A stretch of 64,000 bases of DNA from Devosia crocina (GCF_900116545.1 NZ_FPCK01000004.1:372001-436000), one strand, 5' to 3'; positions 44,396 to 53,496 are shown, counted from the stretch's first letter. Numbers and translations: made by a program. The notes: generated by a model from the letters alone, not told the origin.

Positions 44396-44420
44396 ATAGG
44401 TGGGTGCTTGGCCGTAACGG

Positions 44421-44540
44421 CCCCCACCCGGCCTCCCCCGAAAGCCGGGGGAGGAGTGGCAGCATCTCGCCTGGGGCAAGATCGTCAGTTAGCTACCTGC
44501 CAGCTCCTCCCCCTTCTTTAGGGGGAGGTTGGGTGGAGGT
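44421..44540. repeat. Second type of paired palindromic repeat, copy F
   Basis: Same architecture but a different sequence: CCCCCACCCGGCCTCCCCC with GGGGGAGG, about 55 bp of centre, then CCTCCCCCTTCTTTAGGGGG and AGGTTGGGTGG. Its right end holds the GGAGG ribosome-binding site of the next permease gene. Confidence 0.8.
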
Positions 44541-44549
44541 GTTCTCTCC

Positions 44550-45416
44550 ATGAACCGCGTCCTTCCCGTTCTCACCATTCTCGTTCTTATCATCGCCGTC
44601 TGGTACGCGGCTGCGATTTTGATGAATGCGCCCTGGCAGAATACGCTCAATGGGCGCGCTAACCTGACTGATGTGCCCTTCCACACCTTTGCCCAGCAGA
44701 CCTGGGCGCAGGACAAGCCCATTCTGCCGGCGCCGCATCAGGTGGTGTCCGAAATCTGGAATGGGACGGTGGCGCTGGAGATCACCTCGCGGCGTTCGCT
44801 CGCCTATCATGGATGGATCACGCTTTCCGCGACGCTGCTGGGCTTTGCCTTCGGGACCGGCCTTGGCGTCTTGCTGGCCGTCGCCATCATCCACAATGAT
44901 GCGTCGGACCGCTCGCTCATGCCCTGGATCATCGCGAGCCAGACAGTGCCAATCGTTGCGGTGGCGCCGATGCTGGTCGTCGGGCTCAATGCGGTGGGGC
45001 TGACCGGGCTCGTGCCCAAGGCGCTGATCTCGATGTATCTCTCGTTTTTCCCGGTGGTCGTGGGCATGGTCAAGGGCCTGCGCTCGCCCGAGGGCATTCA
45101 GCTGGATCTCTTGCGCACCTATGACGCTAATTCCTGGCAGGTATTCTGGAAGCTGCGCTGGCCGGCGGCCATGCCGTTTCTGTTCGCCTCGATGAAGGTC
45201 GGCATCGCCATTTCACTGATCGGGGCTATCGTGGCCGAACTCTCCAACACCGCCGGGGGGGGCCTGGGCGTGCGGCTTCTGACGGGCTCGGTCAATGGGC
45301 AGACGATCCAGATCTGGGCGGCGCTTTTTATCGCGGCGGGGCTGGCGGCAGTGCTCGTGGCGCTCGTCGGCAGTGCAGAGCGCGCTGTCAACCGGCGCAT
45401 GGGAGTGCGGGCATGA
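44550..45416 (+). CDS. ABC transporter permease 1 of the pyrimidine locus
   Basis: A 288-residue inner-membrane permease with an N-terminal helix (6-28), an extracytoplasmic loop (about 30-85) and the BPD_transp_1 domain with about five helices; coupling loop RSPEGIQLDLLRTYDANSWQVFWKLRWPAAMP. ATG 44550 follows GGAGGTG. The next gene overlaps by 4 bp. Confidence 0.92.
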   Translation: MNRVLPVLTILVLIIAVWYAAAILMNAPWQNTLNGRANLTDVPFHTFAQQTWAQDKPILPAPHQVVSEIWNGTVALEITSRRSLAYHGWITLSATLLGFAFGTGLGVLLAVAIIHNDASDRSLMPWIIASQTVPIVAVAPMLVVGLNAVGLTGLVPKALISMYLSFFPVVVGMVKGLRSPEGIQLDLLRTYDANSWQVFWKLRWPAAMPFLFASMKVGIAISLIGAIVAELSNTAGGGLGVRLLTGSVNGQTIQIWAALFIAAGLAAVLVALVGSAERAVNRRMGVRA

Positions 45417-46528
45417 GTTTTGCGCGCGAATTGACGAGCCTGCAGCTCTATCTCGGTCTTGTCGGCGGCGGGCTTGCGGCCCTTGGCTTTCTTGCGAGCG
45501 TCCCTACCTTGGGGTCAGCACCGCTGATCACGGTCTTTTTTGCCCTTGGCGCCGTCTCGCTCGCGCGCCTCGTCATGCCCTGGAGCCTGTGGCTCGACGG
45601 GCTGCTGGCCGTGTTCGGCGCCGTGGCGCTCATCGCTGCGCTACCGGCCGAAGGCGTGCTGCCGGTGCACCACTGGCTGGCGCTCTTTGCGGCCTGGGCC
45701 TTTAGCTGGCTCTTTGTCGAGCGCCTGACCACGGCGATCCGGCAGGGGCGACTGCCTCATACCGGCACGGGGCAGGTCATTCCGCTGATCTTCGGGCTGT
45801 CGCTGCTGGTGATCTGGGAGGTGGTGACGCGGGGCGCCAATGTGTCGCCCGTGCTCCTGCCGCCACCCTCGGCAATTGCCGCGCGCTTTGCCCAATCGAC
45901 CGGGATCCTCTGGGCCGATTTCGTCCAGACCTTCGTCAAGTCGGTGATCCCCGGCTATCTGATCGGCTGCGGGGCGGGCCTCCTTGTCGCCATCGCCGTC
46001 GACCGCTCGCCGTTCCTCAAGGCCGGGGTCATGCCGATCGGCAATTTCATGTCGGCCCTGCCGATCATCGGCATCGCCCCGATCATGGTCATGTGGTTCG
46101 GGTTCGATTGGCAATCGAAGGCCGCCGTCGTCGTCGCGATGACCTTCTTTCCGATGCTGGTCAACACGGTGGCCGGGCTTAATGCCGCCTCAGCGATCGA
46201 ACGCGACCTGATGCGGACCTATGCTGCCAGCTATTGGCAGACCCTTATGATGCTCAGGCTCCCCGCTGCGGGCCCCTTCATATTCAATGCCCTCAAGATC
46301 AACTCGACTTTGGCCTTGATCGGCGCAATCGTAGCGGAATTCTTCGGAACGCCTGTTGTGGGGATGGGCTTCCGGATTTCGACCGGGGTGGGGCGTCTTG
46401 CCATCGACCTGGTCTGGGCGGAGATCGCGGTTGCCGCGATCGCGGGGTCCGCCTTTTACGGGGTGATCGCTCTTTTGGAGAGGGGCGTCACCTTCTGGCA
46501 TCCGTCCGTCCGTGGTGGCCGGGCGTAG
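45413..46528 (+). CDS. ABC transporter permease 2 of the pyrimidine locus
   Basis: A 371-residue permease: three or four N-terminal helices (about 12-125) in addition to the standard BPD_transp_1 part (about 150-365), whose coupling loop is ASAIERDLMRTYAASYWQTLMMLRLPAAGP. Coupled to permease 1 through ATGA. With permease 1 it forms a heterodimeric channel of the type used for riboflavin and pyrimidine-like compounds. Confidence 0.92.
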   Translation: MSFARELTSLQLYLGLVGGGLAALGFLASVPTLGSAPLITVFFALGAVSLARLVMPWSLWLDGLLAVFGAVALIAALPAEGVLPVHHWLALFAAWAFSWLFVERLTTAIRQGRLPHTGTGQVIPLIFGLSLLVIWEVVTRGANVSPVLLPPPSAIAARFAQSTGILWADFVQTFVKSVIPGYLIGCGAGLLVAIAVDRSPFLKAGVMPIGNFMSALPIIGIAPIMVMWFGFDWQSKAAVVVAMTFFPMLVNTVAGLNAASAIERDLMRTYAASYWQTLMMLRLPAAGPFIFNALKINSTLALIGAIVAEFFGTPVVGMGFRISTGVGRLAIDLVWAEIAVAAIAGSAFYGVIALLERGVTFWHPSVRGGRA

Positions 46529-46554
46529 CCAAAACAGGGAAAAGGGAACGAGAA

Positions 46555-47535
46555 ATGAAAACAATGATCACGGGCCTTCTGGCGGGGACCATGGCGCTGG
46601 CCACACTGCCCGGCGCCTTTGCGGCGGACGCGCTGACGCTGCAATTGAAGTGGGTGACGCAGGCCCAGTTCGCCGGCTATCTCGTGGCCGAAGCCAAGGG
46701 ATTTTATGACGAGGAAGATCTCGACATCACCATCCTGCCCGGCGGGCCCAACATCGCGCCCGAACAGGTGATCGCCGGCGGTGGCGCCGACATCATCGTC
46801 ACCTGGATGGCGGCAGGCCTTGCCGCGCGCGATACCGGCGTGCCGCTCGTCAACATCGCCCAGCCCTTCAAGCGTTCGGGCCTGATGATGATCTGTCCGA
46901 CCGAATCCGAGGTCACCGAAGTAGCCGACTTCCCCGGCAAGACGCTGGGCGTCTGGTTCTTCGGCAACGAATATCCGTTCTTCGCCTGGATGAACAAGGA
47001 AGGTATCGCGACCGACGGCTCGGACGGCGGCGTGACGGTCTTGCAGCAGAGCTTTGATATCCAGCCCATGATCCAGGGCCAGGCCGACTGCATCTCGGTC
47101 ATGACCTATAACGAATATGGCCAGGCGCTCGATGCGGGCTATGGCCCCGAAAACCTGACCATCTTCAACTATACCGAAATGGGCAATGACCTCCTCGAAG
47201 ACGGGCTCTATGTCCTGGAAGATTCGCTCGACGATCCAGCCAAGGTCGATGCCTATACCCGCTTCGTGCGCGCCTCGATGAAGGGCTGGGCTTATGCCCT
47301 CGAAAACCCCGAGGAGGCTGCTGAAATCGTCGTCGAGAGCGACGAAACGGGTGCGGCCGAGCTCGATCATCAGCTCTATATGGTGGGCGAAGTCTCAAAA
47401 CTTGTCGACGCGGACGATCCGGCGCTCGACATGGCGACCTATGACCGCACGGTCAAGGCGCTGATCGACCAGGAGATCATCGGGGCCGAGCCGGAAGGGG
47501 CTTATACGACGGTCGTCACCGACGCCCTGAACTAG
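46555..47535 (+). CDS. ABC transporter substrate-binding protein, NMT1/THI5 type, of the pyrimidine locus
   Basis: A 326-residue periplasmic protein with signal peptide (1-23, ending GAFAAD). Mature part LTLQLKWVTQAQFAGYLVAEAKGFYDEEDLDITILPGG, with GGGADIIVTWMAAGLAARD and QADCISVMTYNEY, is the NMT1/THI5 pattern for pyrimidine- or flavin-like ligands. ATG 46555 follows AAAGGGAACGAG; the longer frame from 46234 overlaps permease 2. The neighbourhood favours uracil, thymine, a dihydropyrimidine or hydantoin as ligand. A terminator follows. Confidence 0.92.
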   Translation: MKTMITGLLAGTMALATLPGAFAADALTLQLKWVTQAQFAGYLVAEAKGFYDEEDLDITILPGGPNIAPEQVIAGGGADIIVTWMAAGLAARDTGVPLVNIAQPFKRSGLMMICPTESEVTEVADFPGKTLGVWFFGNEYPFFAWMNKEGIATDGSDGGVTVLQQSFDIQPMIQGQADCISVMTYNEYGQALDAGYGPENLTIFNYTEMGNDLLEDGLYVLEDSLDDPAKVDAYTRFVRASMKGWAYALENPEEAAEIVVESDETGAAELDHQLYMVGEVSKLVDADDPALDMATYDRTVKALIDQEIIGAEPEGAYTTVVTDALN

Positions 47536-47557
47536 GTTTGGAGCGCTCTGTTTGGGC

Positions 47558-47590
47558 GGGCGGGGAGCGATCCCTGCCCGTTTTGCTTTC
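47558..47590 (+). terminator. Rho-independent terminator of the pyrimidine operon
   Basis: A 9-bp stem (47558-47566 with 47571-47579, one G-T wobble), GCGA loop, then GTTTTGCTTTCTT. It ends the long operon before the GntR unit. Confidence 0.8.
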
Positions 47591-47651
47591 TTAGGAGGCA
47601 GGCAGATGGCCTGTTGGCGGCAACTTCCGCCACGCTTTAGTATTTTCACCC

Positions 47652-47687
47652 TTGCTTTGCCCATACACTGTGCTACATATCTAGCAC
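47652..47687 (+). promoter_or_regulatory. Promoter and operator of the GntR/ABC-2 operon
   Basis: A -35-like TTGCTT at 47652-47657 and a -10-like TACATA at 47674-47679 are 16 bp apart. The inverted repeat GTGCTA-CATATC-TAGCAC at 47670-47687 covers the -10 region, a position suited to autorepression by the GntR protein encoded just downstream. Confidence 0.65.
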
Positions 47688-47705
47688 ACTAGATAGGCAC
47701 GACAC

Positions 47706-48071
47706 ATGGATGATTTTCACGCGAGCCAGCCGATCTTCGTGCAGATCCGGCAGCGGCTGATCGAAATGGTGCTGCGCGGTGCGGTCAAGGAGGGCGATGC
47801 CCTGCCTTCCGTGCGCCAGATCGCGGGCGAGCTCTCGGTCAATCCGCTGACGGTCACGCGGGCCTTCGAAGCCCTGGTCGAAATCGGTGTGGTGGAAAAA
47901 AGAAGGGGGCTAGGGATGTTCGTGACCCAGGGCGCACGCGACAAATTGCTGTTGCATGAACGCGACAAGTTTCTCGCGCAGGATTGGCCGCGCATTCTGA
48001 GCCAGATCAAGGCTCTCGAACTCGATCCCCGGACGTTGCTTGCCCAGGCCCAAGAGGAGCCCAAGCCATGA
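47706..48071 (+). CDS. GntR-family regulator, YtrA subfamily
   Basis: A 121-residue regulator: winged helix (about 8-75, IFVQIRQRLIEMVLRGAVKEGDALPSVRQIAGELSVNPLTVTRAFEAL) and only a short C-terminal dimerisation tail, the YtrA layout. YtrA-type regulators usually repress an adjacent ABC-2 transporter operon, as here. Its stop overlaps the ATPase start (ATGA). Confidence 0.92.
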   Translation: MDDFHASQPIFVQIRQRLIEMVLRGAVKEGDALPSVRQIAGELSVNPLTVTRAFEALVEIGVVEKRRGLGMFVTQGARDKLLLHERDKFLAQDWPRILSQIKALELDPRTLLAQAQEEPKP

Positions 48072-48967
48072 CTGACACCACGTTGCACAGCGAACCCGTC
48101 GTCACCGCACGCGGGCTGAAAAAGCGTTTTGGCGGCAAGGAAATCCTGCACGGGCTCGATTTCGACATCCCCGCGGGGCGCATCTATGGACTTGTGGGGC
48201 ACAATGGAGCCGGCAAGACCACGACGCTCAACGCCATGCTGGGCCTGACGAGCTATGAGGGCACGATCCGCGTTCTGGGCGAAGACCCCTTTGCGCGCCG
48301 CGCCAAGCTGATGGAAAACGTCGCCTTCATTTCCGATGTCGCCAGCCTGCCCCGGTTTTTACGGGTGCGGGAGCTGTTTGCACTCTTGTCCAACATCCAC
48401 CCCAACTTTTCCGTCGACAAGGCGCGCGATTTCCTTTCCGGCACCGATATAAGGCCGGAAATGAAGATCAAGACGCTCTCGAAAGGCATGATGGCTCAGC
48501 TCCATCTGGCCGTCGTGATGGCGATCGATGCCAAGCTGCTCGTCCTCGACGAGCCGACGCTCGGGCTCGACATCACCTATCGCAAGCGGTTCTATCGCCG
48601 GCTTCTGGAAGACTACATGACCGAGGAGCGGACGCTGATCATCACCACCCATCAGGTGGACGAGATCGAGTTCATGCTGTCCGACATCATGTTCATCAGG
48701 GATGGCGACCTGATCCTCCACATGCAGATGGAAACGGTGAACGAGAAATTCGCCCAGCTCGTCAGCAACGAGCCCGAAACGCAAGAAGCGGCGCGGGCGC
48801 TCGGCCCGGTTTACGAAGAAACCCGCTTCGGCCAGACCGTCTTTGTCTTCGACGGGGTGGCCCGCGATAGGCTCGAGCCGCTGGGCAAGGTGTCGACCCC
48901 CACGCTGAGCGATCTTTTCGTGGCGCTGATGCAGCGCCCGACCGCCAATCCGGAGACCGCCCGATGA
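48068..48967 (+). CDS. ABC transporter ATP-binding protein (YtrB-like)
   Basis: A 299-residue ATPase: Walker A GHNGAGKTT, a signature reduced to LSKGMMAQLHLA, Walker B LLVLDEPTLGLD, switch His IITTHQVDEIE. The signature LSKGM is typical of ABC-2/YtrB-type ATPases. Coupled by ATGA overlaps to the regulator and the permease. Probably moves a lipid- or peptide-like substrate, or responds to envelope stress. Confidence 0.9.
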   Translation: MTDTTLHSEPVVTARGLKKRFGGKEILHGLDFDIPAGRIYGLVGHNGAGKTTTLNAMLGLTSYEGTIRVLGEDPFARRAKLMENVAFISDVASLPRFLRVRELFALLSNIHPNFSVDKARDFLSGTDIRPEMKIKTLSKGMMAQLHLAVVMAIDAKLLVLDEPTLGLDITYRKRFYRRLLEDYMTEERTLIITTHQVDEIEFMLSDIMFIRDGDLILHMQMETVNEKFAQLVSNEPETQEAARALGPVYEETRFGQTVFVFDGVARDRLEPLGKVSTPTLSDLFVALMQRPTANPETAR

Positions 48968-49860
48968 AGGCCTTTTCCGCCCTGATCCACCGCGAATTCA
49001 TCGAACATCGCGGGGCCTTTCTGCTCGGCCCGCTGCTGCTGGTCGCGATCGTTGTCGGGATGACCGTTCTCGCCTTTACCGTGGGGCGGGTCGATGTGCG
49101 CATGACCGGCTCGATCGTGACCGGGTTGTCCACCATGCTGTTCTGGCCGGCCCTCGTCCTCTGCGTCGCCTGGGGACTCTATCTCTTGGCCGTGCTGTTC
49201 TTTTATTGCGCCGATGGCTTTGCCGCCGACAAGCGCAACAATTCCATGCTGTTCTGGAAATCGATGCCGGTTTCGGACTTCACCATGCTGCTGGCCAAGC
49301 TGATTGCGGCCGTCACGGTGCTGCCCGGCGCAGTCTATGCCATCGCTCTTTTGAGCATGGCGCTGATGCTGGGAACGGCGCAGATCGCCATGATCGTCAA
49401 TGGCACCTCGGCCGTGACCAATTTCCTCGATCTCGGGGCGATCTTCTGGAACGTGGGACTGATTGCGCTGGTGCAGCTTGTCGTCTCGCTCTTGTGGTAC
49501 ATGCCGTTCATGGCGCTGGTCGGGGCCATGGCCGTGATGGTGGGCCGCTGGGCCATTCCGCTCTCGCTGCTTCTTCCCTCGCTCGTGGCAACGCTCGAAT
49601 GGGTGACTCTGGGCGGGCTCCACCCGTTCCAGACCCGGACCTGGGACTATGTGAGCTATCGCAGCACCATGCCCGAGGCCGGGCTTGTCGATCAGTGGAT
49701 CGCCGATGGACCGCTTGGGGTCGATGTTCATTCGGGTGTGCCCTATGCGCTCGATCTCATCGGCCGCCTCGATTGGCTGCAGGTGGGAATCGGCGTTGTG
49801 TTTGCGCTTTGTGTGCTGTTCCTTGCCAGCGAATATCGGCGCCGCGCTGCCGCCAATTGA
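48964..49860 (+). CDS. ABC-2 type permease
   Basis: A 298-residue inner-membrane protein with about six helices (roughly 20-42, 62-88, 113-140, 160-190, 196-215, 262-285) and the motif DGFAADKRNNSMLFWKSMPVSD after the second helix, which is common in ABC-2/YtrC-type permeases. It completes the GntR-ATPase-permease operon. Confidence 0.88.
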   Translation: MKAFSALIHREFIEHRGAFLLGPLLLVAIVVGMTVLAFTVGRVDVRMTGSIVTGLSTMLFWPALVLCVAWGLYLLAVLFFYCADGFAADKRNNSMLFWKSMPVSDFTMLLAKLIAAVTVLPGAVYAIALLSMALMLGTAQIAMIVNGTSAVTNFLDLGAIFWNVGLIALVQLVVSLLWYMPFMALVGAMAVMVGRWAIPLSLLLPSLVATLEWVTLGGLHPFQTRTWDYVSYRSTMPEAGLVDQWIADGPLGVDVHSGVPYALDLIGRLDWLQVGIGVVFALCVLFLASEYRRRAAAN

Positions 49861-49933
49861 CCGGCAGGCTCGACTTGACCACTCTGCCGCCGCGTGCCGA
49901 TCGGGATGCGCGGCGGCCAATTCAGAGGATTTC

Positions 49934-50518
49934 ATGCGCGTTCATCTGGTGCAGTGCCACCCCCTGGCGGAAAGCCTCAATGCGCATCTGGCCGGCACCA
50001 TCGCCCAATGGCTGCTCGAACGCGGCCACGAGGTGGACCGGCTCGATCTTGCCGTGCATGGCTTCAGCCCCAGCCTGACCCCGGAGGAGCGGCGCGGCTA
50101 TTATGCAGCGCCGTTCACGCCACCCGATATCGCGCCGCTGCAGGAGCGGCTGGGCCAGGCCGATTGCCTGATCCTGGTTTTTCCCACCTGGTGGTTTTCC
50201 ATGCCGGCGCTGCTCAAGGGCTGGTTCGATCGCGTCTGGGCGCCTGGCTTTGCCTACCATCACGGCACCCCGATCAAACCGCTGCTGACCGGACTCAAAT
50301 CCGTGCTGGTCGTGACGACGCTCGGCTCGCCCTGGTGGATCGACCGCCTCCTGATGCGCCAGCCGGTGCGCAAGGTGCTCAGGACGGCGCTGATCGGAGC
50401 CTGTGCGCCCAAGGCCAGGTTCGGGATGCTGAGCCTTTATGGAGCGGAAGAGGTGGATGCCGGGCAATTGGCGCGGTTCGAAGGGCGGATCAAGAAGGCC
50501 TTGGCAGGTTTGAGCTGA
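49934..50518 (+). CDS. Flavodoxin-fold NAD(P)H oxidoreductase (quinone-reductase family)
   Basis: A 194-residue protein: MRVHLVQCHPLAESLNAHLAG at the start (flavin phosphate loop), VFPTWWFSMPALLKGWFDRVWAPGFAY (family signature) and TTLGSPWW. ATG 49934 follows CAGAGGA; the frame extending to 49685 overlaps the permease. Likely reduces quinones or other electrophiles with FMN or FAD. 73 bp after the permease, possibly cotranscribed. Confidence 0.88.
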   Translation: MRVHLVQCHPLAESLNAHLAGTIAQWLLERGHEVDRLDLAVHGFSPSLTPEERRGYYAAPFTPPDIAPLQERLGQADCLILVFPTWWFSMPALLKGWFDRVWAPGFAYHHGTPIKPLLTGLKSVLVVTTLGSPWWIDRLLMRQPVRKVLRTALIGACAPKARFGMLSLYGAEEVDAGQLARFEGRIKKALAGLS

Positions 50519-50587
50519 AGGCGCCCAAGCGCATTGAGTTTTGATGGCCAAGGGCTTAGTTGGCCTGGCTTTACCGGGATGATTTGC

Positions 50588-51388
50588 ATGACCCTGCCCA
50601 CTCTTGTCAGTTTCTGGCATGGCCCAATGAGCTGGCTCGAAGCGCTGTGCATTGCGTCCTTTGTCCGGCAGGGCCACCGCGTCGAGATTTTTGCCTTCGA
50701 CCGTCCGGACAATTTCCCCCATGGCGCGGTCTGGCGCGACGCGTCCGAAATCCTGCCGCGTGCGGACCTGGTTTTTTACAAAGGCAAGGGCACGCCGGCG
50801 GTGTTTTCCGACCGATTCCGACTCGAGCTGATGCGGCAGGCCCAAGGCGTCTATGTCGATCTCGATCTTTATCTTGTGGCGCCCATCGTGGGGCCCCAGG
50901 ACTATCTGATGGCCTGGGAAAAGCCCGGCTCGGTCAATAGCGCGGTTCTCCATATTCCCGCCGATGCGCCGCTGCTGGGGGATCTGCTTTCAATCTTTTC
51001 GGACCAGAACCGTCCGCTTCTTGAGCCATTCCTTACGCCCATGCGGCGCTGGGAAGTGGCGGCGCGCCGGCTCCTGGGCGAAAGGATCCCGCCGGAAAAC
51101 CTGCAATATGGCGCCACCGGCCCCATGGCCCTGACCCATTATGTGCGGGCGCGCGGGCTGGCCGATCGGGTCCTGCCCAGTTCAAGCTTTTATCCGATCC
51201 CCTATGAGCGCATTCCGCCCTTGATGCAGCCCGGCTCATCGGTCGACCCCTTCGTTCGCGCGGACACCACCGGCATCCACCTCTGGCGCAGCCAGTTCAC
51301 CGCGCGCGGGCGGGCCGGCATGCCTGTGCCGCCTGTGGGAAGTGCCATGGCGGACCTCTGCCGGCGCGAGGGAATCGTCCCGAACTGA
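50588..51388 (+). CDS. Putative glycosyltransferase with DxD motif (OCH1/GT32-like)
   Basis: A 266-residue cytoplasmic protein beginning TLPTLVSFWHGPMSWLEALCIASFVRQGHRVEIF. The DxD-type motif YVDLDLYLVAP follows MRQAQG, the layout of GT32-like sugar transferases that move a sugar from a nucleotide donor. No membrane segment. ATG 50588 is preferred; ATG 50579 is possible. It is convergent with a GT8 gene 10 bp away, so the two probably act on the same surface glycan but belong to separate transcripts. Confidence 0.72.
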   Translation: MTLPTLVSFWHGPMSWLEALCIASFVRQGHRVEIFAFDRPDNFPHGAVWRDASEILPRADLVFYKGKGTPAVFSDRFRLELMRQAQGVYVDLDLYLVAPIVGPQDYLMAWEKPGSVNSAVLHIPADAPLLGDLLSIFSDQNRPLLEPFLTPMRRWEVAARRLLGERIPPENLQYGATGPMALTHYVRARGLADRVLPSSSFYPIPYERIPPLMQPGSSVDPFVRADTTGIHLWRSQFTARGRAGMPVPPVGSAMADLCRREGIVPN

Positions 51389-51398
51389 GCGAAGGTCC

Positions 51399-52277
51399 CT
51401 ACCGCAAGAACGGCAGCCTTTTCCGCCACCACCGTCCCCACCGGTGCCGCGCGAACCGGTAGAACAGATCATTGGTCATCACGTGGCGATACCAGCGGGC
51501 ATAGGCGGTGGTGCGTAAAATGCCCGCCCAGAGGGCCCAGGGCCGGTTCTTGCCGGTGAAATGGAGGATATGTGGATCCAGCGCTTCATGGGCGGGGTGG
51601 GCGTCCATGGTGTTCCAGCGCCAGTCGAGCTTGTGCCAGCGATTGCGGAACACGAGGTTGAGAACGTCCTGATCGTAGTAGAGCCGGTCCAGCCAGCCCT
51701 TGCCGGCGATCAGCGCGACCTCTGACTTGACGTCGATGGCGCGCCATTGCGCGAGATCGACCACCAGCATGCCCGAATTGAAATAGGGATCGGCGAGATC
51801 GAAAATGCCGCTGTTCTGGCGCATGTCCCGGCGGCCCATGATGAAGGGATGGAGCGAATCCTGCACCGCCCCGAGCGGCATGCCGCCCAGATCGGCTTCG
51901 AGCAGCCGCTCGATGGGCGCGCGCACCAGCATGTCGCAATCAAGATAGAGCACCCGCGACACTGCCTCCGGCAAGATGTCGGCCAGAAGCAGCCGCGCAT
52001 AGACCACCTTGGGCCATTGCGCGCTGGCGGGCATGTCGGCGACGAAGACATCGAAGAGCTCCATGCCATCGAGCGGATGCCAGGCGATCTTGGCGCCGAA
52101 TTCACCGGTGATGGCTTCGAGATCGCGCTTGTGCTCGGCCAAAAGCGGCAGGTGCAGGAGATGGAAGACGAGGTCCTGGCGCCGATGGGTCGAAAGGCAG
52201 ATCGAGCGCATCACGGCATAGGCCGGCGCCCAGAAATTGTCGTCGAAGGCGAGAACGATATCAAGCGAAGAGGCCAT
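51399..52277 (-). CDS. Glycosyltransferase family 8 protein
   Basis: A 292-residue GT8 enzyme: DIVLAFDDNFWAPAYAVMRSIC at the start, YARLLLADILPEAVSRVLYLDCDMLV with the DxD metal-binding motif, NSGMLVVDLAQWR, and YYDQDVLN...WNTMDAH with HFTGKNRPW near the end. GT8 members such as LgtC and RfaJ add sugars to lipopolysaccharide. ATG 52277 begins the family homology; the frame to 52574 runs through the divergent gene and is spurious. Confidence 0.9.
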   Translation of the reverse strand: MASSLDIVLAFDDNFWAPAYAVMRSICLSTHRRQDLVFHLLHLPLLAEHKRDLEAITGEFGAKIAWHPLDGMELFDVFVADMPASAQWPKVVYARLLLADILPEAVSRVLYLDCDMLVRAPIERLLEADLGGMPLGAVQDSLHPFIMGRRDMRQNSGIFDLADPYFNSGMLVVDLAQWRAIDVKSEVALIAGKGWLDRLYYDQDVLNLVFRNRWHKLDWRWNTMDAHPAHEALDPHILHFTGKNRPWALWAGILRTTAYARWYRHVMTNDLFYRFARHRWGRWWRKRLPFLR

Positions 52278-52443
52278 GGCGATCCGGAGTGCACGTCGCC
52301 CCCCGCACGGAGGCTCGTCCCCTCTTATAGACTGGAACGGCAAAGAAAAGAGGCGCGGTGCCGCCCCGGCCACGCCTATGCCGCTAATCCCCGGCCTTTC
52401 GGGCGCGGGCAGACTGTGGCTCCACCTTTTCCGGAGAGCCAGA

Positions 52444-53496
52444 ATGGACGACACACCCCGCCTCGGCCTGCCCCATATCCATGCCGGACAGGCGCTTAAG
52501 CACATCACCCATAACGAGGCGCTGCAGCGGCTCGACATCCTTGTGCAGGCCAGCGTCGACAGCGCGAGCGACACGCTTCCCCCGTCGGACCCGCTCGAGG
52601 GCGAGACCTATCTCGTGCCCGCAGGCGCTGGCGGGGGCTGGGCAGGTCATACACACGAGATCGCGGCCTGGCAGATCAATCGCTGGGTGTTTCTCGATCC
52701 CGCGCCCGGTTGGCAGGTCTTTGACCGCGCAAGCGAAAGCCTCTTGGTCTTTTCGGGCAGCGCCTGGGTGGCGATCGCCGGGCCGGAGCTGAGGAGTCAG
52801 GGGATCAATACCAGCGCCGATCCGACCAATCGCCTTGCCGTTGCGGCTCCAGCCACGCTTCTCACCCATGAGGGCGCGGGTCACCAGCTCAAGATCAACA
52901 AGGCCTCGGCGGCAGACACGGCGAGCCTCCTGTTTCAAAGCAACTGGTCGGGCCGGGCAGAAATGGGCCTGATGGGTGACGATAGCTGGCGTATCAAGCT
53001 CAGCCCCGATGGCGTGAACTGGATCGAGGCCATGGCCATCGGGCCGGATGGCGCGGTGCGGCTTGCCGGATCGCTTCGGCCAGCGGCCGACAACAGCCAC
53101 AGCCTTGGCGCGAGCGGCGCGCGCTGGGGCGCCATCTGGTCTGCTACCGGTACGATCCAGACCTCGGACAGCCGCGACAAGATCGATATCGCCCCAAGCG
53201 ATCTCGGGCTCGATTTCATTCTGGCGCTCAACCCGGTGCGCTATCGCTGGCGAGCGGGCGCGGACAAGTCCGACCATTATGGGCTCCTTGCCCAGGAGGT
53301 GCTGGCGACCGCCCGCAAACACGGTGTCGGGCGCTTCGGCGGCCATGTTCTTGCTGAGCCCGAGGACGAGCAAAGTCAGCAGGCGCTGCGCTATTCCAGC
53401 TTCATCGCGCCGCTGATCGCCGCGATCCAGACGCTGAACGGGCGCATCGAAACGCTGGAAAAAGCTGTTGCCTCCCACATGCAACCAGCACCTTGA
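52444..53496 (+). CDS. DUF2793-domain protein with C-terminal S74 chaperone/endopeptidase domain (tail-fibre type)
   Basis: A 350-residue protein. Residues about 5-95 are DUF2793 (LPHIHAGQALKHITHNEALQRLD, PLEGETYLVPAGAGGGWAGHTHEIAAW), a domain of alphaproteobacterial phage and gene-transfer-agent fibres. Residues about 235-345 are a peptidase S74 intramolecular chaperone: TSDSRDKIDIAPSDLGLDFILALNPVRYRW and HYGLLAQEVLA, ending with a coiled coil (IAAIQTLNGRIETLEKAV). The Ser of TSDSRDK is the usual self-cleavage site. ATG 52444 follows CCGGAGAG. No other tail gene is adjacent, so it is either an orphan fibre or a locally used surface protein. Confidence 0.85.
   Translation: MDDTPRLGLPHIHAGQALKHITHNEALQRLDILVQASVDSASDTLPPSDPLEGETYLVPAGAGGGWAGHTHEIAAWQINRWVFLDPAPGWQVFDRASESLLVFSGSAWVAIAGPELRSQGINTSADPTNRLAVAAPATLLTHEGAGHQLKINKASAADTASLLFQSNWSGRAEMGLMGDDSWRIKLSPDGVNWIEAMAIGPDGAVRLAGSLRPAADNSHSLGASGARWGAIWSATGTIQTSDSRDKIDIAPSDLGLDFILALNPVRYRWRAGADKSDHYGLLAQEVLATARKHGVGRFGGHVLAEPEDEQSQQALRYSSFIAPLIAAIQTLNGRIETLEKAVASHMQPAP

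Noticed and set aside
46234..46554. Upstream extension of the pyrimidine binding-protein frame
   Set aside because: It overlaps the permease gene in another frame; the signal peptide begins at 46555 behind a good ribosome-binding site.
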